Notes: generated by a model from the letters alone, not told the origin. 64,000 nt of DNA from Geoanaerobacter sp964528055 (GCA_964528055.1 CAZGQM010000001.1:124001-188000), one strand, 5' to 3'. Shown: positions 17,643-26,407, counted from the first letter of the stretch. Numbers and translations are program-made.

Positions 17643-18800
17643 ATGGAAAAGAAAGACGTAACTGAAATTGAGAGCCTTCTCTGCCAGAGGATTGATGCAG
17701 TGGGGCGGATAACTTTTGCAGAGTATATGGCGACATGTCTCTACGAGCCGGGTCTCGGGTACTACACCTCCCCGGGACGTAAGGTTGGCGTAGAGGGAGA
17801 CTTCTATACCAGCAGCAATGTCCACCAGGCTTTCGGTCGGGTAATTGCCCGTGAACTTGTTCAGATGTGGGAGTGTCTGGGAAGGCCAGAATCCTTTGAT
17901 CTGGTGGAGGTGGGAGCCGGTGGAGGCCAGCTTGGCCTCGACGTCATGGACACTCTTTCTGAGGTGGCGCCTGATTTTTATGGATCTGTAACCTACAGGT
18001 TTATAGAAAAGGAGCCGTCACTTCGCGAGGCCCAGGCGACAAGGCTTTCTGCGCATTCCGAAAAGCTGGCATGGAGCACTCCCGACGACTTGCAGGCTGG
18101 AAGCCTTTCATTCACCGGCTGCCTCCTATCCAATGAACTGATCGACTCCTTTCCAGTACATCTTGTCGAGATGACCACGGAAGGGATCAAAGAGGTATAT
18201 GTAGTCAATACGCGTGATGGTCTGGGAGAGAGGCTTGGCGAGCCTTCGACATCGGCGATAGCAGCTTACCTGGCTCGTATAAATGCCGGCCTGGTTGCGG
18301 GACAGCGTGCCGAGGTCAACCTTATGGCACTAGAGTGGATTAAGGCGGTTGCAGGCTCGCTTGCTCGGGGATTTATCCTCACCATCGACTACGGTTTTCC
18401 CAGCCAGGTTCTCTATGCCCCTGGACGTATGAATGGGACGCTGCTCTGCTATTACCGGCACACGACAGTGGACAACCCATACCTGCGGCCGGGAGAGCAG
18501 GACATCACCAGCCATGTGGATTTCACGTCGCTCATGCAGAGAGGTGAGGAATCAGGCCTTCACACGGCCTGGTTTGGCGAGCAGTACCGTTTTCTCATGG
18601 GTGGTGGTATCATGGATGAACTGATGGCCCTTGAGGAACGTTCATCCAGCGAGGCAGAGCGGATCAAGCACCGCCTGTCACTTAAGAAACTTATGCTCCC
18701 CGAAGGGGGAATGGGCGACACCTTCCGTGTCCTTGTCCAGTCGAAGGGGATAGATAATCCGCAACTTCGCTGCATGCGGGATTGGAAAGGGCTGCCTTGA
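17643..18800 (+). CDS. SAM-dependent methyltransferase, MidA/NDUFAF7 (DUF185) family
   Basis: This 385-residue protein shows the family N-terminus TFAEYMATCLYEPGLGYYTS, the SAM-binding glycine motif LVEVGAGGGQLGLDVM, SNELIDSFPVHLVE, and FILTIDYGFPS with a YYRHTT segment. The mitochondrial homologue NDUFAF7 methylates an arginine of complex I subunit NDUFS2; the bacterial substrate is not established. It is the first gene of a five-gene run on the plus strand with its own consensus promoter. Length is normal for the family. Confidence 0.9.
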   Translation: MEKKDVTEIESLLCQRIDAVGRITFAEYMATCLYEPGLGYYTSPGRKVGVEGDFYTSSNVHQAFGRVIARELVQMWECLGRPESFDLVEVGAGGGQLGLDVMDTLSEVAPDFYGSVTYRFIEKEPSLREAQATRLSAHSEKLAWSTPDDLQAGSLSFTGCLLSNELIDSFPVHLVEMTTEGIKEVYVVNTRDGLGERLGEPSTSAIAAYLARINAGLVAGQRAEVNLMALEWIKAVAGSLARGFILTIDYGFPSQVLYAPGRMNGTLLCYYRHTTVDNPYLRPGEQDITSHVDFTSLMQRGEESGLHTAWFGEQYRFLMGGGIMDELMALEERSSSEAERIKHRLSLKKLMLPEGGMGDTFRVLVQSKGIDNPQLRCMRDWKGLP

Positions 18801-18818
18801 CCTGCTGGGCAGCAGAAA

Positions 18819-19457
18819 ATGTGTCTGCAAATGCCAGAATCCATAAAAGCCGGAATCTTTGACCTTGACGGCACACTCTATTTCAATGAGGCTTTGGGCC
18901 GGGAGATCGGACGTGTCACAGCTGGTTATCTCTCACGCATCAAGGGGATCGATGAGTATTCTGCGAAAGAGCTTGTCCGGTCCACTCGAAAACATCTGAC
19001 GTTAGAGCTGGGGCGCGAGGCATCTCTGAGCCTTGCCTGCCAGACTCTCGGTGGAGATTTGCATGAGCTTCATCACGTCTTTGCCGAAGAGATTGAGCCG
19101 GAGACTTTCCTCGAACGTGACGACATAGTGATAGAACTCCTGACTGGCCTTGGGAGAACTTTTCCACTTTATATCTACACGAACAACAACCGCTCACTTT
19201 CTGACCGGATTATGGATGCGCTGGGTGTTACACAGCTCTTCACCAGAGTATTTACCATTGAAGACGGCTGGCGCCCCAAACCTGACCGGGGAACCATAGA
19301 ATTGATATTTGCAGAAATTGGAAGAGAGCCCGGGGAATGCCTGTTTGTAGGAGACCGCTACGATATTGACTTGCGTCTTCCCAAAGAATTGGGCGCAACG
19401 GTTCATCTGGTTCAGCAGGTCGAGGACCTGCTTGCCCTGAACCGATTCATACAGTGA
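18819..19457 (+). CDS. HAD-superfamily hydrolase
   Basis: This 212-residue protein is probably a small-molecule phosphatase. It has the HAD motif I nucleophile in GIFDLDGTLYFNE, motif II Thr/Asn in LYIYTNNN, the motif III Lys in RPKPDRG, and motif IV in CLFVGDRYDIDLRLPKELG. An alpha-helical cap lies between motifs I and II (about residues 25-105), as in the beta-phosphoglucomutase and phosphoglycolate phosphatase type. The ATG at 18819 or the one at 18831 could be the start; no strong Shine-Dalgarno decides. The substrate is unknown. Confidence 0.85.
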   Translation: MCLQMPESIKAGIFDLDGTLYFNEALGREIGRVTAGYLSRIKGIDEYSAKELVRSTRKHLTLELGREASLSLACQTLGGDLHELHHVFAEEIEPETFLERDDIVIELLTGLGRTFPLYIYTNNNRSLSDRIMDALGVTQLFTRVFTIEDGWRPKPDRGTIELIFAEIGREPGECLFVGDRYDIDLRLPKELGATVHLVQQVEDLLALNRFIQ

Positions 19458-19467
19458 GGATATAGCC

Positions 19468-19923
19468 ATGAGCGATATTACCAAGGAGATGCTGGACTCG
19501 ATTCTGCGAGCGATGGAGATCGAAAAGGAGACTTTCGACTACTACACTCGCGCAGAACAGAAAACCTTCAATAAGGAAGGGAAACGTGTATTCCACTGGC
19601 TTGCCAGAACCGAGGAACAGCACTACCTGAAGCTGTCCGAGCTTTATGCCGCATTGAGTAATGGCGAACGCTGGGTCTTCTACGGTGGCTCCACCATTGA
19701 GCTGGAACCGGATGGCGGTGGTCAGATAGGTTTTGATACTGGCGATCGGGAGGCACTGGAACTTGCTATGGAGATAGAGAAAAAAGGGATCGCTTATTTT
19801 CAGGAACTTCTTGAAAAGACCGCTGATCCTGAAGGCAGAAGTATGCTGACCACGCTTATCAGCGAAGAGCGTGAACATCTTAAAATCATCAGTGACCGGC
19901 ATAAGCAGCTTCCAAACCCTTAG
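19468..19923 (+). CDS. Ferritin-like diiron protein (rubrerythrin-type, without rubredoxin domain)
   Basis: This 151-residue all-helical protein has two ferritin-like half sites: EIEKETFDYY with ARTEEQHYLKL, and EIEKKGIAYFQ with SEEREHLKII. These are the Glu and ExxH iron ligands of a rubrerythrin-like four-helix bundle. It lacks the C-terminal rubredoxin CxxC domain of classical rubrerythrins. Such proteins act in peroxide or iron handling in anaerobes. It lies between the HAD hydrolase and aspartase genes with short gaps, and an AGGA-containing site precedes the ATG. Confidence 0.85.
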   Translation: MSDITKEMLDSILRAMEIEKETFDYYTRAEQKTFNKEGKRVFHWLARTEEQHYLKLSELYAALSNGERWVFYGGSTIELEPDGGGQIGFDTGDREALELAMEIEKKGIAYFQELLEKTADPEGRSMLTTLISEEREHLKIISDRHKQLPNP

Positions 19924-19937
19924 GAGGTAGAGCTACG

Positions 19938-21362
19938 ATGTTAAGCCGCCTCGAAAAGGACAGCCTGGGGGCCGTAGAGGTACCTGAAGATGCATACTAT
20001 GGCGCCCAGACTGCCCGTGCTGTGGTCAATTTTCCAATTTCGGGGCTTAAGCCACATCCGCTCATGGTATGGGCGACTGTTCTCATCAAGAAGTGTGCAG
20101 CCATTGCCAATGTGACGACAGGCCGGCTTGATGAAGAGGTCGGCAGAGCAATAGTTCAGGCGGCTGACGAGGTCTTGACCGGAAGACTTGCCGATCAGTT
20201 TGTAGTTGACCCCTTCCAGGCCGGAGCCGGTACCTCTCATAATATGAACATTAACGAGGTGCTGGCCAACCGGTCAGCCGAGTCACTTGGTTTGAGCCGC
20301 GGCAGCTATGACCGGATCCATCCCAATGATCATGTCAACATGGCTCAGTCTACAAATGATGTTATTCCCACATCCATTCGTATTGCCTGCCTGAAGAAGT
20401 TGGATTGTCTCTTCCCTGCCCTGCAATCCCTTTCAGCTGCACTGGACCGTAAGGGTTATGAGTTCGACGGTATCCTTAAGTCCGGCAGGACACATCTTCA
20501 GGATGCTGTGCCGATTCGTCTCGGACAAGAGTTTACGGCATATGCTAGGGCCATTGATGGTAATGTAACCGGTATCAAACGTACCTTGCCGGCGTTGTAC
20601 GAGCTGGGAATCGGCGGAACGGCCGTTGGAACCGGACTCAATGCCGAAGCTGCCTTCATCGACCTTATAGTGGCTGAGCTTGCCAAGGAAAGCGGTTTTC
20701 CCCTTTGCAGAGGTGGAAACCTGTTGGAGCGGATGAATAACATGGACCCTTTTGTGGCTCTCAGTTCAGCCCTCAAGGGGCTTAGCATCAACCTTGTACG
20801 GATAGCCAACGACCTGAGGCTGCTTGCCTCCGGCCCGCGTACCGGTCTTGACGAGATCACTCTGCCTCCGGTACAGCCCGGTTCTTCGATCATGCCGGGG
20901 AAGGTCAACCCGGTAATGGCCGAAATGACCAACATGGTTGCCTTTCAGGTGATCGGCGCCGATACCACCGTGACCCTGGCGGCTCAGGCTGGCCAACTCG
21001 AGCTGAATGTCATGATGCCGGTCATTGCCTACAATCTTCTCTTTTCCCTGGATATTTTGACGAATGCAGTGGCTAAGCTGGCGTCAGACTGCATTGAGGG
21101 GATCGTTGCCCACCCTCAGCGCTGCAGGCGCTATCTGGAGGATTCGCTTGGAATGGTCACGGTACTTGCGCCGTACATTGGCTATGCGGAGGCTGCTGAG
21201 GTAGCCAAGGAGTCGGTATCCGGGGGCAGGAGCATCACAGAAGTGGTGCTGGCTCGCGGAATCCTTTCTTCGGAGCAGTTAGCCGTGATCATGGACCCAA
21301 TGCCCCTGACTTCCCCCGGAGTTCCAGGGAAAGCCGGTAACTCGTTAAACGAGATCAACTAA
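19938..21362 (+). CDS. aspA: Aspartate ammonia-lyase
   Basis: This 474-residue enzyme of the fumarase/aspartase superfamily would interconvert L-aspartate and fumarate plus ammonia. The superfamily signature is intact in GSSIMPGKVNPVMAE, and PFQAGAGTSHNMNINEVLANR, HPNDHVNMAQSTNDVIPTS and SGRTHLQDAVP form the other conserved regions. The length and wording match aspartases better than fumarase C, although a class II fumarase role cannot be excluded by eye. AGGAGG precedes the ATG. It is in an operon with the NifU-like protein and the upstream genes. Confidence 0.88.
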   Translation: MLSRLEKDSLGAVEVPEDAYYGAQTARAVVNFPISGLKPHPLMVWATVLIKKCAAIANVTTGRLDEEVGRAIVQAADEVLTGRLADQFVVDPFQAGAGTSHNMNINEVLANRSAESLGLSRGSYDRIHPNDHVNMAQSTNDVIPTSIRIACLKKLDCLFPALQSLSAALDRKGYEFDGILKSGRTHLQDAVPIRLGQEFTAYARAIDGNVTGIKRTLPALYELGIGGTAVGTGLNAEAAFIDLIVAELAKESGFPLCRGGNLLERMNNMDPFVALSSALKGLSINLVRIANDLRLLASGPRTGLDEITLPPVQPGSSIMPGKVNPVMAEMTNMVAFQVIGADTTVTLAAQAGQLELNVMMPVIAYNLLFSLDILTNAVAKLASDCIEGIVAHPQRCRRYLEDSLGMVTVLAPYIGYAEAAEVAKESVSGGRSITEVVLARGILSSEQLAVIMDPMPLTSPGVPGKAGNSLNEIN

Positions 21363-21381
21363 GACAAAGGAGATATCAGAG

Positions 21382-21603
21382 ATGATCGAAGAAGTTGAAA
21401 AGGCATTGGAGCTGATCCGACCGGCACTGCAGGCCGATGGAGGCGATGTGGAGCTCGTTGAGGTCTCTGGTGACGGGGTTGTAAAGGTTCGGCTGAAAGG
21501 TGCCTGCGGCTCGTGCCCCATGTCCACCATGACCCTTAAGATGGGTATAGAGCGGACCCTGAAGGAAAAGGTGCCAGGGGTAAAGGAAGTCGTGGCAGCA
21601 TAA
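21382..21603 (+). CDS. NifU C-terminal-like Fe-S scaffold protein
   Basis: This 73-residue protein is a stand-alone NifU C-terminal (Nfu) domain: LIRPALQADGGDVELVEV followed by the cluster-binding CxxC in GACGSCPMSTMTLKMGIE. Nfu proteins carry or deliver [4Fe-4S] clusters to target enzymes. AAGGAGA lies upstream of the ATG. It is the last gene of the operon and is followed by a strong terminator. Confidence 0.93.
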   Translation: MIEEVEKALELIRPALQADGGDVELVEVSGDGVVKVRLKGACGSCPMSTMTLKMGIERTLKEKVPGVKEVVAA

Positions 21604-21637
21604 TCCCGTGTTGCACGAATCGACGTTGTATTCTGAG

Positions 21638-21664
21638 GGCGCGGGAGTTTTCCCGCGCCTTTTC
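21638..21664 (+). terminator. Rho-independent terminator after the NifU-like gene
   Basis: GGCGCGGGA and TCCCGCGCC arms enclose GTTT and are followed by TTTT. Confidence 0.92.
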
Positions 21665-21699
21665 CAGCTTTAAGGCAGGGTCCTGGACGGTGTAGACAG

Positions 21700-22890
21700 A
21701 TGTCTCTTCTTAGACGGAAAAACAGACGCGGGTTTCCGCGCACCAGGAAATTTTTCGCACGATTCCGGAGCAATACCGAGGCGATTGTAACCCAGTCGAA
21801 CCGGGTTGATCTTCATCAGCACGGGGGGGAGTTTTTCCCTGCCCTTTTTGCGGCTTTGCGATCAGCACGTCAAACCATCAGCATAGAATTCTACCTGATC
21901 AGGGAAGACGCCACCGGGAATGAATTTGCCGATCTCCTGATTGAGGCTGTTCAAAGGGGGGTTACCGTTTCGGTCCACTACGACTACATCGGATGTTTCG
22001 ATACTCCAGCTGCATACTTTCGCCGACTTGTACAGAATGGGGTTGCCTGCCGGGCCTTCAATCCCCCGCCTTTCAGACGTGGTCTGGGATGGTTCGACAA
22101 ACGTGATCACCGAAAGATTGCAGTTATTGACGGTTCCATTGCATTTGCCGGAGGTGTCAATATAGGTGCAGAATATGCCGGATTCGGTGAAGATCACAAA
22201 CTCTGGCGCGATCTGGGTGTTACGGTTTACGGTTCGGCGGCATTGCAGCTTCAGAGGTTATTCAACGAGAACTGGAAAGACGAGGTCGGCACCCTGCCCC
22301 GGGGGTTCGACAGTTTGCCGGACCGATTGCCAAGGGAAGGGGATGCGACGGTTCACATCGTAAGCGGAGGGCCACACAAAAACCGTTCTTACATACACAA
22401 TGCCTATAGACTTGCCATAGGAGGTGCATCGCAGAGTATAGTAGTTGCAAACCCTTACTTCATACCTGGTCCGCGTGTCATCCGGTCCCTGCTTAGGGCA
22501 GTTAAACGTGGTGTGGTCGTGCAATTGATACTTCCTGCTGTGAGCGATGTCCCATTGGTCAGACTGGTGAGCCGGGGGACCTACTCTCCGCTTCTTCGCG
22601 GAGGGATCGAAATTTACGAACTGGAAGGAACCGTGCTCCACGCCAAGGTAATGCTTATTGATGGCTGCTGGTCTATCATCGGTTCTGCCAACCTTGATCA
22701 CAGAAGCTTTCATCGAAATTACGAGACGAATCTCATTGTAGACAGCCGGTCATTCGGCAGTCAGGTTGAGGGGATGCTTGCAGAGGATCTGAGCCGATCC
22801 CGGCGGGTGATGCTAGAGGAGCATGAAAGGCGCGGTTTTATCGTCAGGCTGCTGGAATGGATTCTTGCCCCCATACGATGGTTTCTCTAG
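21700..22890 (+). CDS. cls: Cardiolipin synthase-like phospholipase D family protein
   Basis: This 396-residue enzyme has two HKD motifs: HRKIAVID near residue 138 and HAKVMLID near 315, each followed by the GG/SAN region (AFAGGVNIGAEY, IIGSANLDHRS). It would join two phosphatidylglycerol molecules into cardiolipin. The N-terminus is basic (LLRRKNRRGFPRTRKFF) and lacks the two membrane helices of E. coli ClsA, resembling ClsB. It has its own short gene space after a terminator and faces the MacB-like genes convergently. A role as another PLD-type transferase remains possible. Confidence 0.88.
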   Translation: MSLLRRKNRRGFPRTRKFFARFRSNTEAIVTQSNRVDLHQHGGEFFPALFAALRSARQTISIEFYLIREDATGNEFADLLIEAVQRGVTVSVHYDYIGCFDTPAAYFRRLVQNGVACRAFNPPPFRRGLGWFDKRDHRKIAVIDGSIAFAGGVNIGAEYAGFGEDHKLWRDLGVTVYGSAALQLQRLFNENWKDEVGTLPRGFDSLPDRLPREGDATVHIVSGGPHKNRSYIHNAYRLAIGGASQSIVVANPYFIPGPRVIRSLLRAVKRGVVVQLILPAVSDVPLVRLVSRGTYSPLLRGGIEIYELEGTVLHAKVMLIDGCWSIIGSANLDHRSFHRNYETNLIVDSRSFGSQVEGMLAEDLSRSRRVMLEEHERRGFIVRLLEWILAPIRWFL

Positions 22891-22931
22891 GTAATGACCA
22901 TGGGCAGTCTTCTAATACCGGGCTGTCCCTA

Positions 22932-24161
22932 TTATTCATACCTAAGTGCATCGATTGGGTTAAGATGTGCGGCCTTGCGGGCGGGGTAGAATCCGAAAAA
23001 GATGCCGACTGCGGCAGAGAAGATAAAAGCGATGGCGATTGACTGGAAGGAGATAAGGGTCGGCCATTCGAGTATCTTTGAGACGACCGTAGCCCCGCCT
23101 GCGCCGAGACAGATGCCGATACTGCCGCCGAACATGGTGAGGAGCACTGCCTCTGTCATGAATTGCATGAGGATATCGTTTCTGTGCGCACCGATGGCCA
23201 TCCGTATGCCGATCTCTCTGGTACGCTCGGTCACTGATACAAGCATGATGTTCATGATGCCGATTCCGCCCACGATGAGCGAGATGGAGGCGACCGCCCC
23301 AAGCAGCAGTGACATCGCCTTTGACGACTGCTCAGCAACGGCCAGGATCTCTGAGAGGTTGCGGGTGGAAAAGTCCGGTTCCTTGCCGTTGGTGATACGG
23401 TGGCGCTGGTTGAGTAGTGATTGGATCTCCTCTTCTGCTCTCCCCAGAAGAGCCTCGCTGCGGGCCTTTACCATAACCGCACCAACCGAGTTGGTAAACT
23501 GGGAGCGGACCAGATTGCGTTGAGCTGTCCGGAGGGGGACAAAAACCGTGTCGTCCTGGTCCTGTCCCTGCGGTGACTGACCTTTGTGGGCAAGCACGCC
23601 GATTACCGTGAAGGGGACCTTCTTGATCCGGACGATTTTCCCTACAGGATCGTCTGCGCCGAAAAGGTTCTCGACAACCGTCTCGCCCAGCAGGCAGACC
23701 TTTGCCGCACCATCCACGTCCTGCTGACCTATGTTTCTCCCATTGACTATCGCCCAATCGCGAATATCGAAGAACTCAGGCGTGGTTCCCATGATGATTG
23801 TGGACCAGTTCATGTTGCCATAGACAACCGGTCCGGTGCTGCGCACTGTCGGAGCCGATGACTCAACAGACGGGCATTCAGCCATGATGGCACGAACATC
23901 GTCTCCGGTCAGTGTCTGGGAGGATCCGCTGCCGGTTCGCAACCCTCCGCTGGTAGTGGAGCCGGGAATCACCAGTATTATGTTGCTGCCGATGCTGGCA
24001 ATCTGCTGGGAGATGACATGACGTGCGCCTGCACCTACTGCCATCATGGCAATAACTGCGGCTATCCCGATGATGATGCCGAGCATGGTCAGAAAGGATC
24101 GCATCTTGTTGGTGCGCAGTGCCCGCAAGGCTATTTTCAGGGTTTGTAGGAAATCCATCAA
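22932..24161 (-). CDS. macB: ABC transporter permease, MacB/FtsX family
   Basis: This 409-residue protein has an N-terminal helix (MRSFLTMLGIIIGIAAVIAMMAVG), a periplasmic MacB-PCD domain (about 40-260) and three C-terminal membrane helices in the FtsX fold (VASISLIVGGIGIMNIMLV, TEAVLLTMFGGSIGICLG and FIFSAAVGIFFGFYPA). It would couple with the ATPase encoded just upstream; the two genes abut with no gap. In E. coli the ATPase and permease are one MacB polypeptide, here they are split. With the MacA-like adaptor it would form a tripartite exporter with a TolC-type channel. Confidence 0.92.
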   Translation of the reverse strand: MMDFLQTLKIALRALRTNKMRSFLTMLGIIIGIAAVIAMMAVGAGARHVISQQIASIGSNIILVIPGSTTSGGLRTGSGSSQTLTGDDVRAIMAECPSVESSAPTVRSTGPVVYGNMNWSTIIMGTTPEFFDIRDWAIVNGRNIGQQDVDGAAKVCLLGETVVENLFGADDPVGKIVRIKKVPFTVIGVLAHKGQSPQGQDQDDTVFVPLRTAQRNLVRSQFTNSVGAVMVKARSEALLGRAEEEIQSLLNQRHRITNGKEPDFSTRNLSEILAVAEQSSKAMSLLLGAVASISLIVGGIGIMNIMLVSVTERTREIGIRMAIGAHRNDILMQFMTEAVLLTMFGGSIGICLGAGGATVVSKILEWPTLISFQSIAIAFIFSAAVGIFFGFYPARKAAHLNPIDALRYE

Positions 24162-24845
24162 CTATCCCTTTGCATCTCCGATAATGAGACCGTCGCGGAA
24201 GGTGATGCGCCGCCCGGCATGAGCGGCTACATCGGCCTCATGGGTAACCATGATAATGGTAATCCCCTGGCGGTTGAGCGTTGTAAAGAGAGTCATGATC
24301 TCTTCGCTGGTCGCGCTGTCCAGGTTGCCGGTCGGCTCGTCTGCCAGGATCACTGCTGGTTCGTTTACCAATGCCCGGGCAATTGCGACCCGTTGCTGCT
24401 GGCCGCCGGAGAGCTGGCTAGGATGGTTGTTCTCCTTGCCGGCAAGTCCCACCTGTTCCAGGGCAGCCAGCGCCTTTTTGCGCCGCTCGGTCGCGGAGAT
24501 CTTGGCGTACACCAGGGGAAGCTCAACGTTCTCCACCGCAGGTGTGCGTGCCAGCAGGTTGAAGCCCTGAAAGACAAATCCCAGCTTGTTGTTGCGAATA
24601 TCTGCCAGTTGATCGTGGTTCATGGCCCCCACAACAACACCGTCCAAAAGGTATTCTCCCGAGGTGGGGTGATCCAGGCAGCCGAGGATGTTCATGCAGG
24701 TCGACTTGCCGCTCCCTGAAGCCCCCATGATGGCGACAAACTCCCCTTCGGTAACGCTGAAGGTGATCCCCTTGAGTGCCTCGAACTGCTGGTCACCCAT
24801 GACAAAAACGCGGCGTATGTCGGTTAGTGAAATTACTGATTTCAA
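24162..24845 (-). CDS. ABC transporter ATP-binding protein, MacB/LolD type
   Basis: This ATPase has Walker A GASGSGKST, the Q-loop in FVFQGFNLL, signature LSGGQQQRVAIARAL, Walker B VILADEPTGNLD and an H-loop THE. I start it at a TTG at 24845, giving 227 residues (MKSVISLTDIRRVF), the usual size; AGGGG lies about ten bases upstream. An ATG at 24947 is also open but would overlap the adaptor gene by more than 80 bases and add a basic tail unlike the family. It drives the adjacent permease. Confidence 0.9.
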   Translation of the reverse strand: MKSVISLTDIRRVFVMGDQQFEALKGITFSVTEGEFVAIMGASGSGKSTCMNILGCLDHPTSGEYLLDGVVVGAMNHDQLADIRNNKLGFVFQGFNLLARTPAVENVELPLVYAKISATERRKKALAALEQVGLAGKENNHPSQLSGGQQQRVAIARALVNEPAVILADEPTGNLDSATSEEIMTLFTTLNRQGITIIMVTHEADVAAHAGRRITFRDGLIIGDAKG

Positions 24846-24864
24846 TGTCCGGTTTCCCCTGTTA

Positions 24865-26079
24865 TCAGTGAGGCCTTGGCCCCATCGGTGAACCGCCCAT
24901 TGTGGCGCTCGCCTTCTTCTTGGTCTCTCCACCCTGCTGTTCGACAATCACCTCATCTCCCTCTTTAAGCTCTCCCTCGACCAATTCGATGCTGTTGTTG
25001 TTGCCGATACCGGTTTTGACCTTTACCCCTACCGGCTTATTCTCCCTGAGGATGTAAACCTTCTGCCCCTTCTCCTTACGCCCCTGTTTTCCGCCTTCTT
25101 CGGCCCTTTTCTTCTGGGGGTCATCGCCCTCTATCCTCGGTTTGAAACGAAATGCAGCCGGAGGAAGCTTAAGAACCCCGTCTTTTCTGGCTACCTCGAT
25201 GGAGACGTTGGCGGTCATCCCCGGCTTCAGCTTGAGATCATTGTTGTCTACGTTTACCACCACTATATAGGTGACTACGTTCTGGGTTATGATCGGCGCG
25301 TTCCTGACCTGCACCACCTTGCCTCCAAAGGTCTGCTCCGGGTAGGCATCAACCGTGAAAGAGGCTTTCTGCCCCTCCTTTACCCTGCTGATGTCTGCCT
25401 CGTCGACGCTGACCTCTATCTGCATCTTGGTCAGATCCTGGGCTATGGTGAAAAGGGTCGGGGTCTGGAAGGAGGCTGCCACAGTCTGGCCGACGTCGAC
25501 AGCTCGGGAGATGACTACTCCGTCCACAGGGGAACGGATTATCGAGTAGCGGAGGTTGGTGCGTGATTGCAAAAGTGCCCCGCGGGTCTGTCCAACACTC
25601 CCTTCCGCTGCCTTGAGTGCGGCCTTGGCCGACTGGCAGGCGGTTTCGGAAACGTCGTAATCGGCCTGTGATATGATGCCGTCGGTCAGGAGCTTTTTGT
25701 TGCGGGCAAGAGTACGCTCGGCGTCGGCCAGTGTCACTCGGGCCTTCTGTAGATTTGCCTCTGAGCTTAGAAAATTTCCCTTTGCCTGCTCAACCGAAGC
25801 ATTGAAGAGCGACGGATCGATCTCTGCGATGGTCTGCCCTTTCCTGACGCGGGAGTTGTAGTCCACGTAGAGCTTCATGATGGTTCCGGAGACCTGGGTG
25901 CCTACCTGCACCGTGGTTACGGCGCTCAGATTGCCGGTTGCAGCCACCGTGGAAACAATGGAGCCCCGCTCGATTTTGGCGGTCTTGTAAGTAACCGAAG
26001 GCTGCTTGTTCTTGATAAGGTACCAGCCACCGCCGGAAATAATGGCCAAAACGACCAGAACGATAACAATTTTCTTCAT
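24865..26079 (-). CDS. macA: Periplasmic adaptor (membrane fusion) protein, MacA/HlyD family
   Basis: This 404-residue adaptor has one N-terminal membrane anchor (IVIVLVVLAIISGGGWYLI), a lipoyl half-motif (VAATGNLSAVTTVQVGTQVSG), a helical hairpin (about 95-160), the second lipoyl half (RSPVDGVVISRAVDVGQTV) and beta-barrel domains. A Lys/Glu-rich insert (DDPQKKRAEEGGKQGRKEKG) sits near residue 330 and the tail is Gly/Lys rich. It links the inner-membrane MacB-type transporter to an outer membrane channel. It is the first gene of the operon, and a structured RNA ending in a terminator lies 105 bases upstream. Confidence 0.93.
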   Translation of the reverse strand: MKKIVIVLVVLAIISGGGWYLIKNKQPSVTYKTAKIERGSIVSTVAATGNLSAVTTVQVGTQVSGTIMKLYVDYNSRVRKGQTIAEIDPSLFNASVEQAKGNFLSSEANLQKARVTLADAERTLARNKKLLTDGIISQADYDVSETACQSAKAALKAAEGSVGQTRGALLQSRTNLRYSIIRSPVDGVVISRAVDVGQTVAASFQTPTLFTIAQDLTKMQIEVSVDEADISRVKEGQKASFTVDAYPEQTFGGKVVQVRNAPIITQNVVTYIVVVNVDNNDLKLKPGMTANVSIEVARKDGVLKLPPAAFRFKPRIEGDDPQKKRAEEGGKQGRKEKGQKVYILRENKPVGVKVKTGIGNNNSIELVEGELKEGDEVIVEQQGGETKKKASATMGGSPMGPRPH

Positions 26080-26184
26080 GCCTGCCTCGGAAAGGTACGG
26101 TTATGTATTTTGGAAAGAGTAGCTCAATGGATTCTAGTACAACGGATGACCAGATACGAGGACTATTTTTGGCGGATCAAAATA

Positions 26185-26215
26185 GAAAAGCCCCCTGTAA
26201 GTGTTAACAGGGGGC
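26185..26215 (-). terminator. Intrinsic terminator between the structured RNA and macA
   Basis: On the minus strand GCCCCCTGT (26215-26207) and ACAGGGGGC (26198-26190) form a nine-pair stem with an eight-base loop, followed by TTTTCTATTTT. The macA ATG lies 105 bases further on. Confidence 0.9.
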
Positions 26216-26251
26216 CTCTTTTGGGATCGCCCGCCGCGCTAATCCGGCGGG

Positions 26252-26314
26252 CTAACTAGGGCAACCTTCTTTGCAGCGGGTTACCGGGCGAAGCATATAG
26301 ATTGTAGTCCACAT
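26252..26314 (-). CDS. Possible 20-residue leader peptide ORF
   Basis: An ATG at 26314 opens a 20-codon frame, MWTTIYMLRPVTRCKEGCPS, ending in TAG directly before the GC-rich stem at 26251. AAAGGAGA lies upstream but its spacing to the ATG is long (about 11-12 bases). The frame covers the GGTAACC/GGTTGCC hairpin, so translation would disturb the RNA structure. The peptide ends in a CKEGC pair of cysteines. I do not recognise it, and translation is unproven. Confidence 0.35.
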   Translation of the reverse strand: MWTTIYMLRPVTRCKEGCPS

Positions 26315-26379
26315 TTTTCAGTAGGTCTCCTTTCGCTGTGGATTTGATTCCCTCGAAAGATCTGCTCGAGGATGAATAT

Positions 26380-26407
26380 ATAATAATACCTATTTATGCC
26401 ATGTCAA
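26380..26407 (-). promoter_or_regulatory. Sigma-70 promoter of the macA upstream RNA
   Basis: On the minus strand TTGACA (26407-26402) and TATTAT (26385-26380) are separated by 16 bases. Transcription would start near 26373. Confidence 0.75.

Larger units (their letters stand above)
26185..26373 (-). ncRNA. Structured RNA of about 190 nt upstream of macA, ending in an intrinsic terminator
   Basis: A consensus promoter and a strong terminator delimit this transcript. Between them I see five hairpin-capable elements on the minus strand: an early hairpin (26371-26366 with 26356-26351), a closing helix GGGAATC/GATCCC (26352-26346 with 26228-26223), and three stems inside it: TCCACA/TGTGGA (26342-26337 with 26313-26308), GGTAACC/GGTTGCC (26285-26279 with 26266-26260), and CCCGCCG/CGGCGGG (26251-26245 with 26236-26230). 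The last step is the terminator. It matches no RNA family I recognise (not 6S, SRP, TPP, cobalamin, SAM or GEMM). It could be a free-standing sRNA or a leader that controls macA. Confidence 0.6.

Noticed and set aside
26260..26285. Possible second GEMM riboswitch on the plus strand (GGGCAACC...GCGGGTTACC)
   Set aside because: The essential GCxxAAAGCC core is missing and the order of segments is wrong; the same bases fit better as a stem of the minus-strand RNA.
26185..26373. 6S RNA, SRP RNA or TPP/cobalamin/SAM riboswitch identity for the macA upstream RNA
   Set aside because: The long rod with a central bubble of 6S, the GGAAGGAAGCAGC-type SRP loop and the conserved cores of those riboswitches are all absent.
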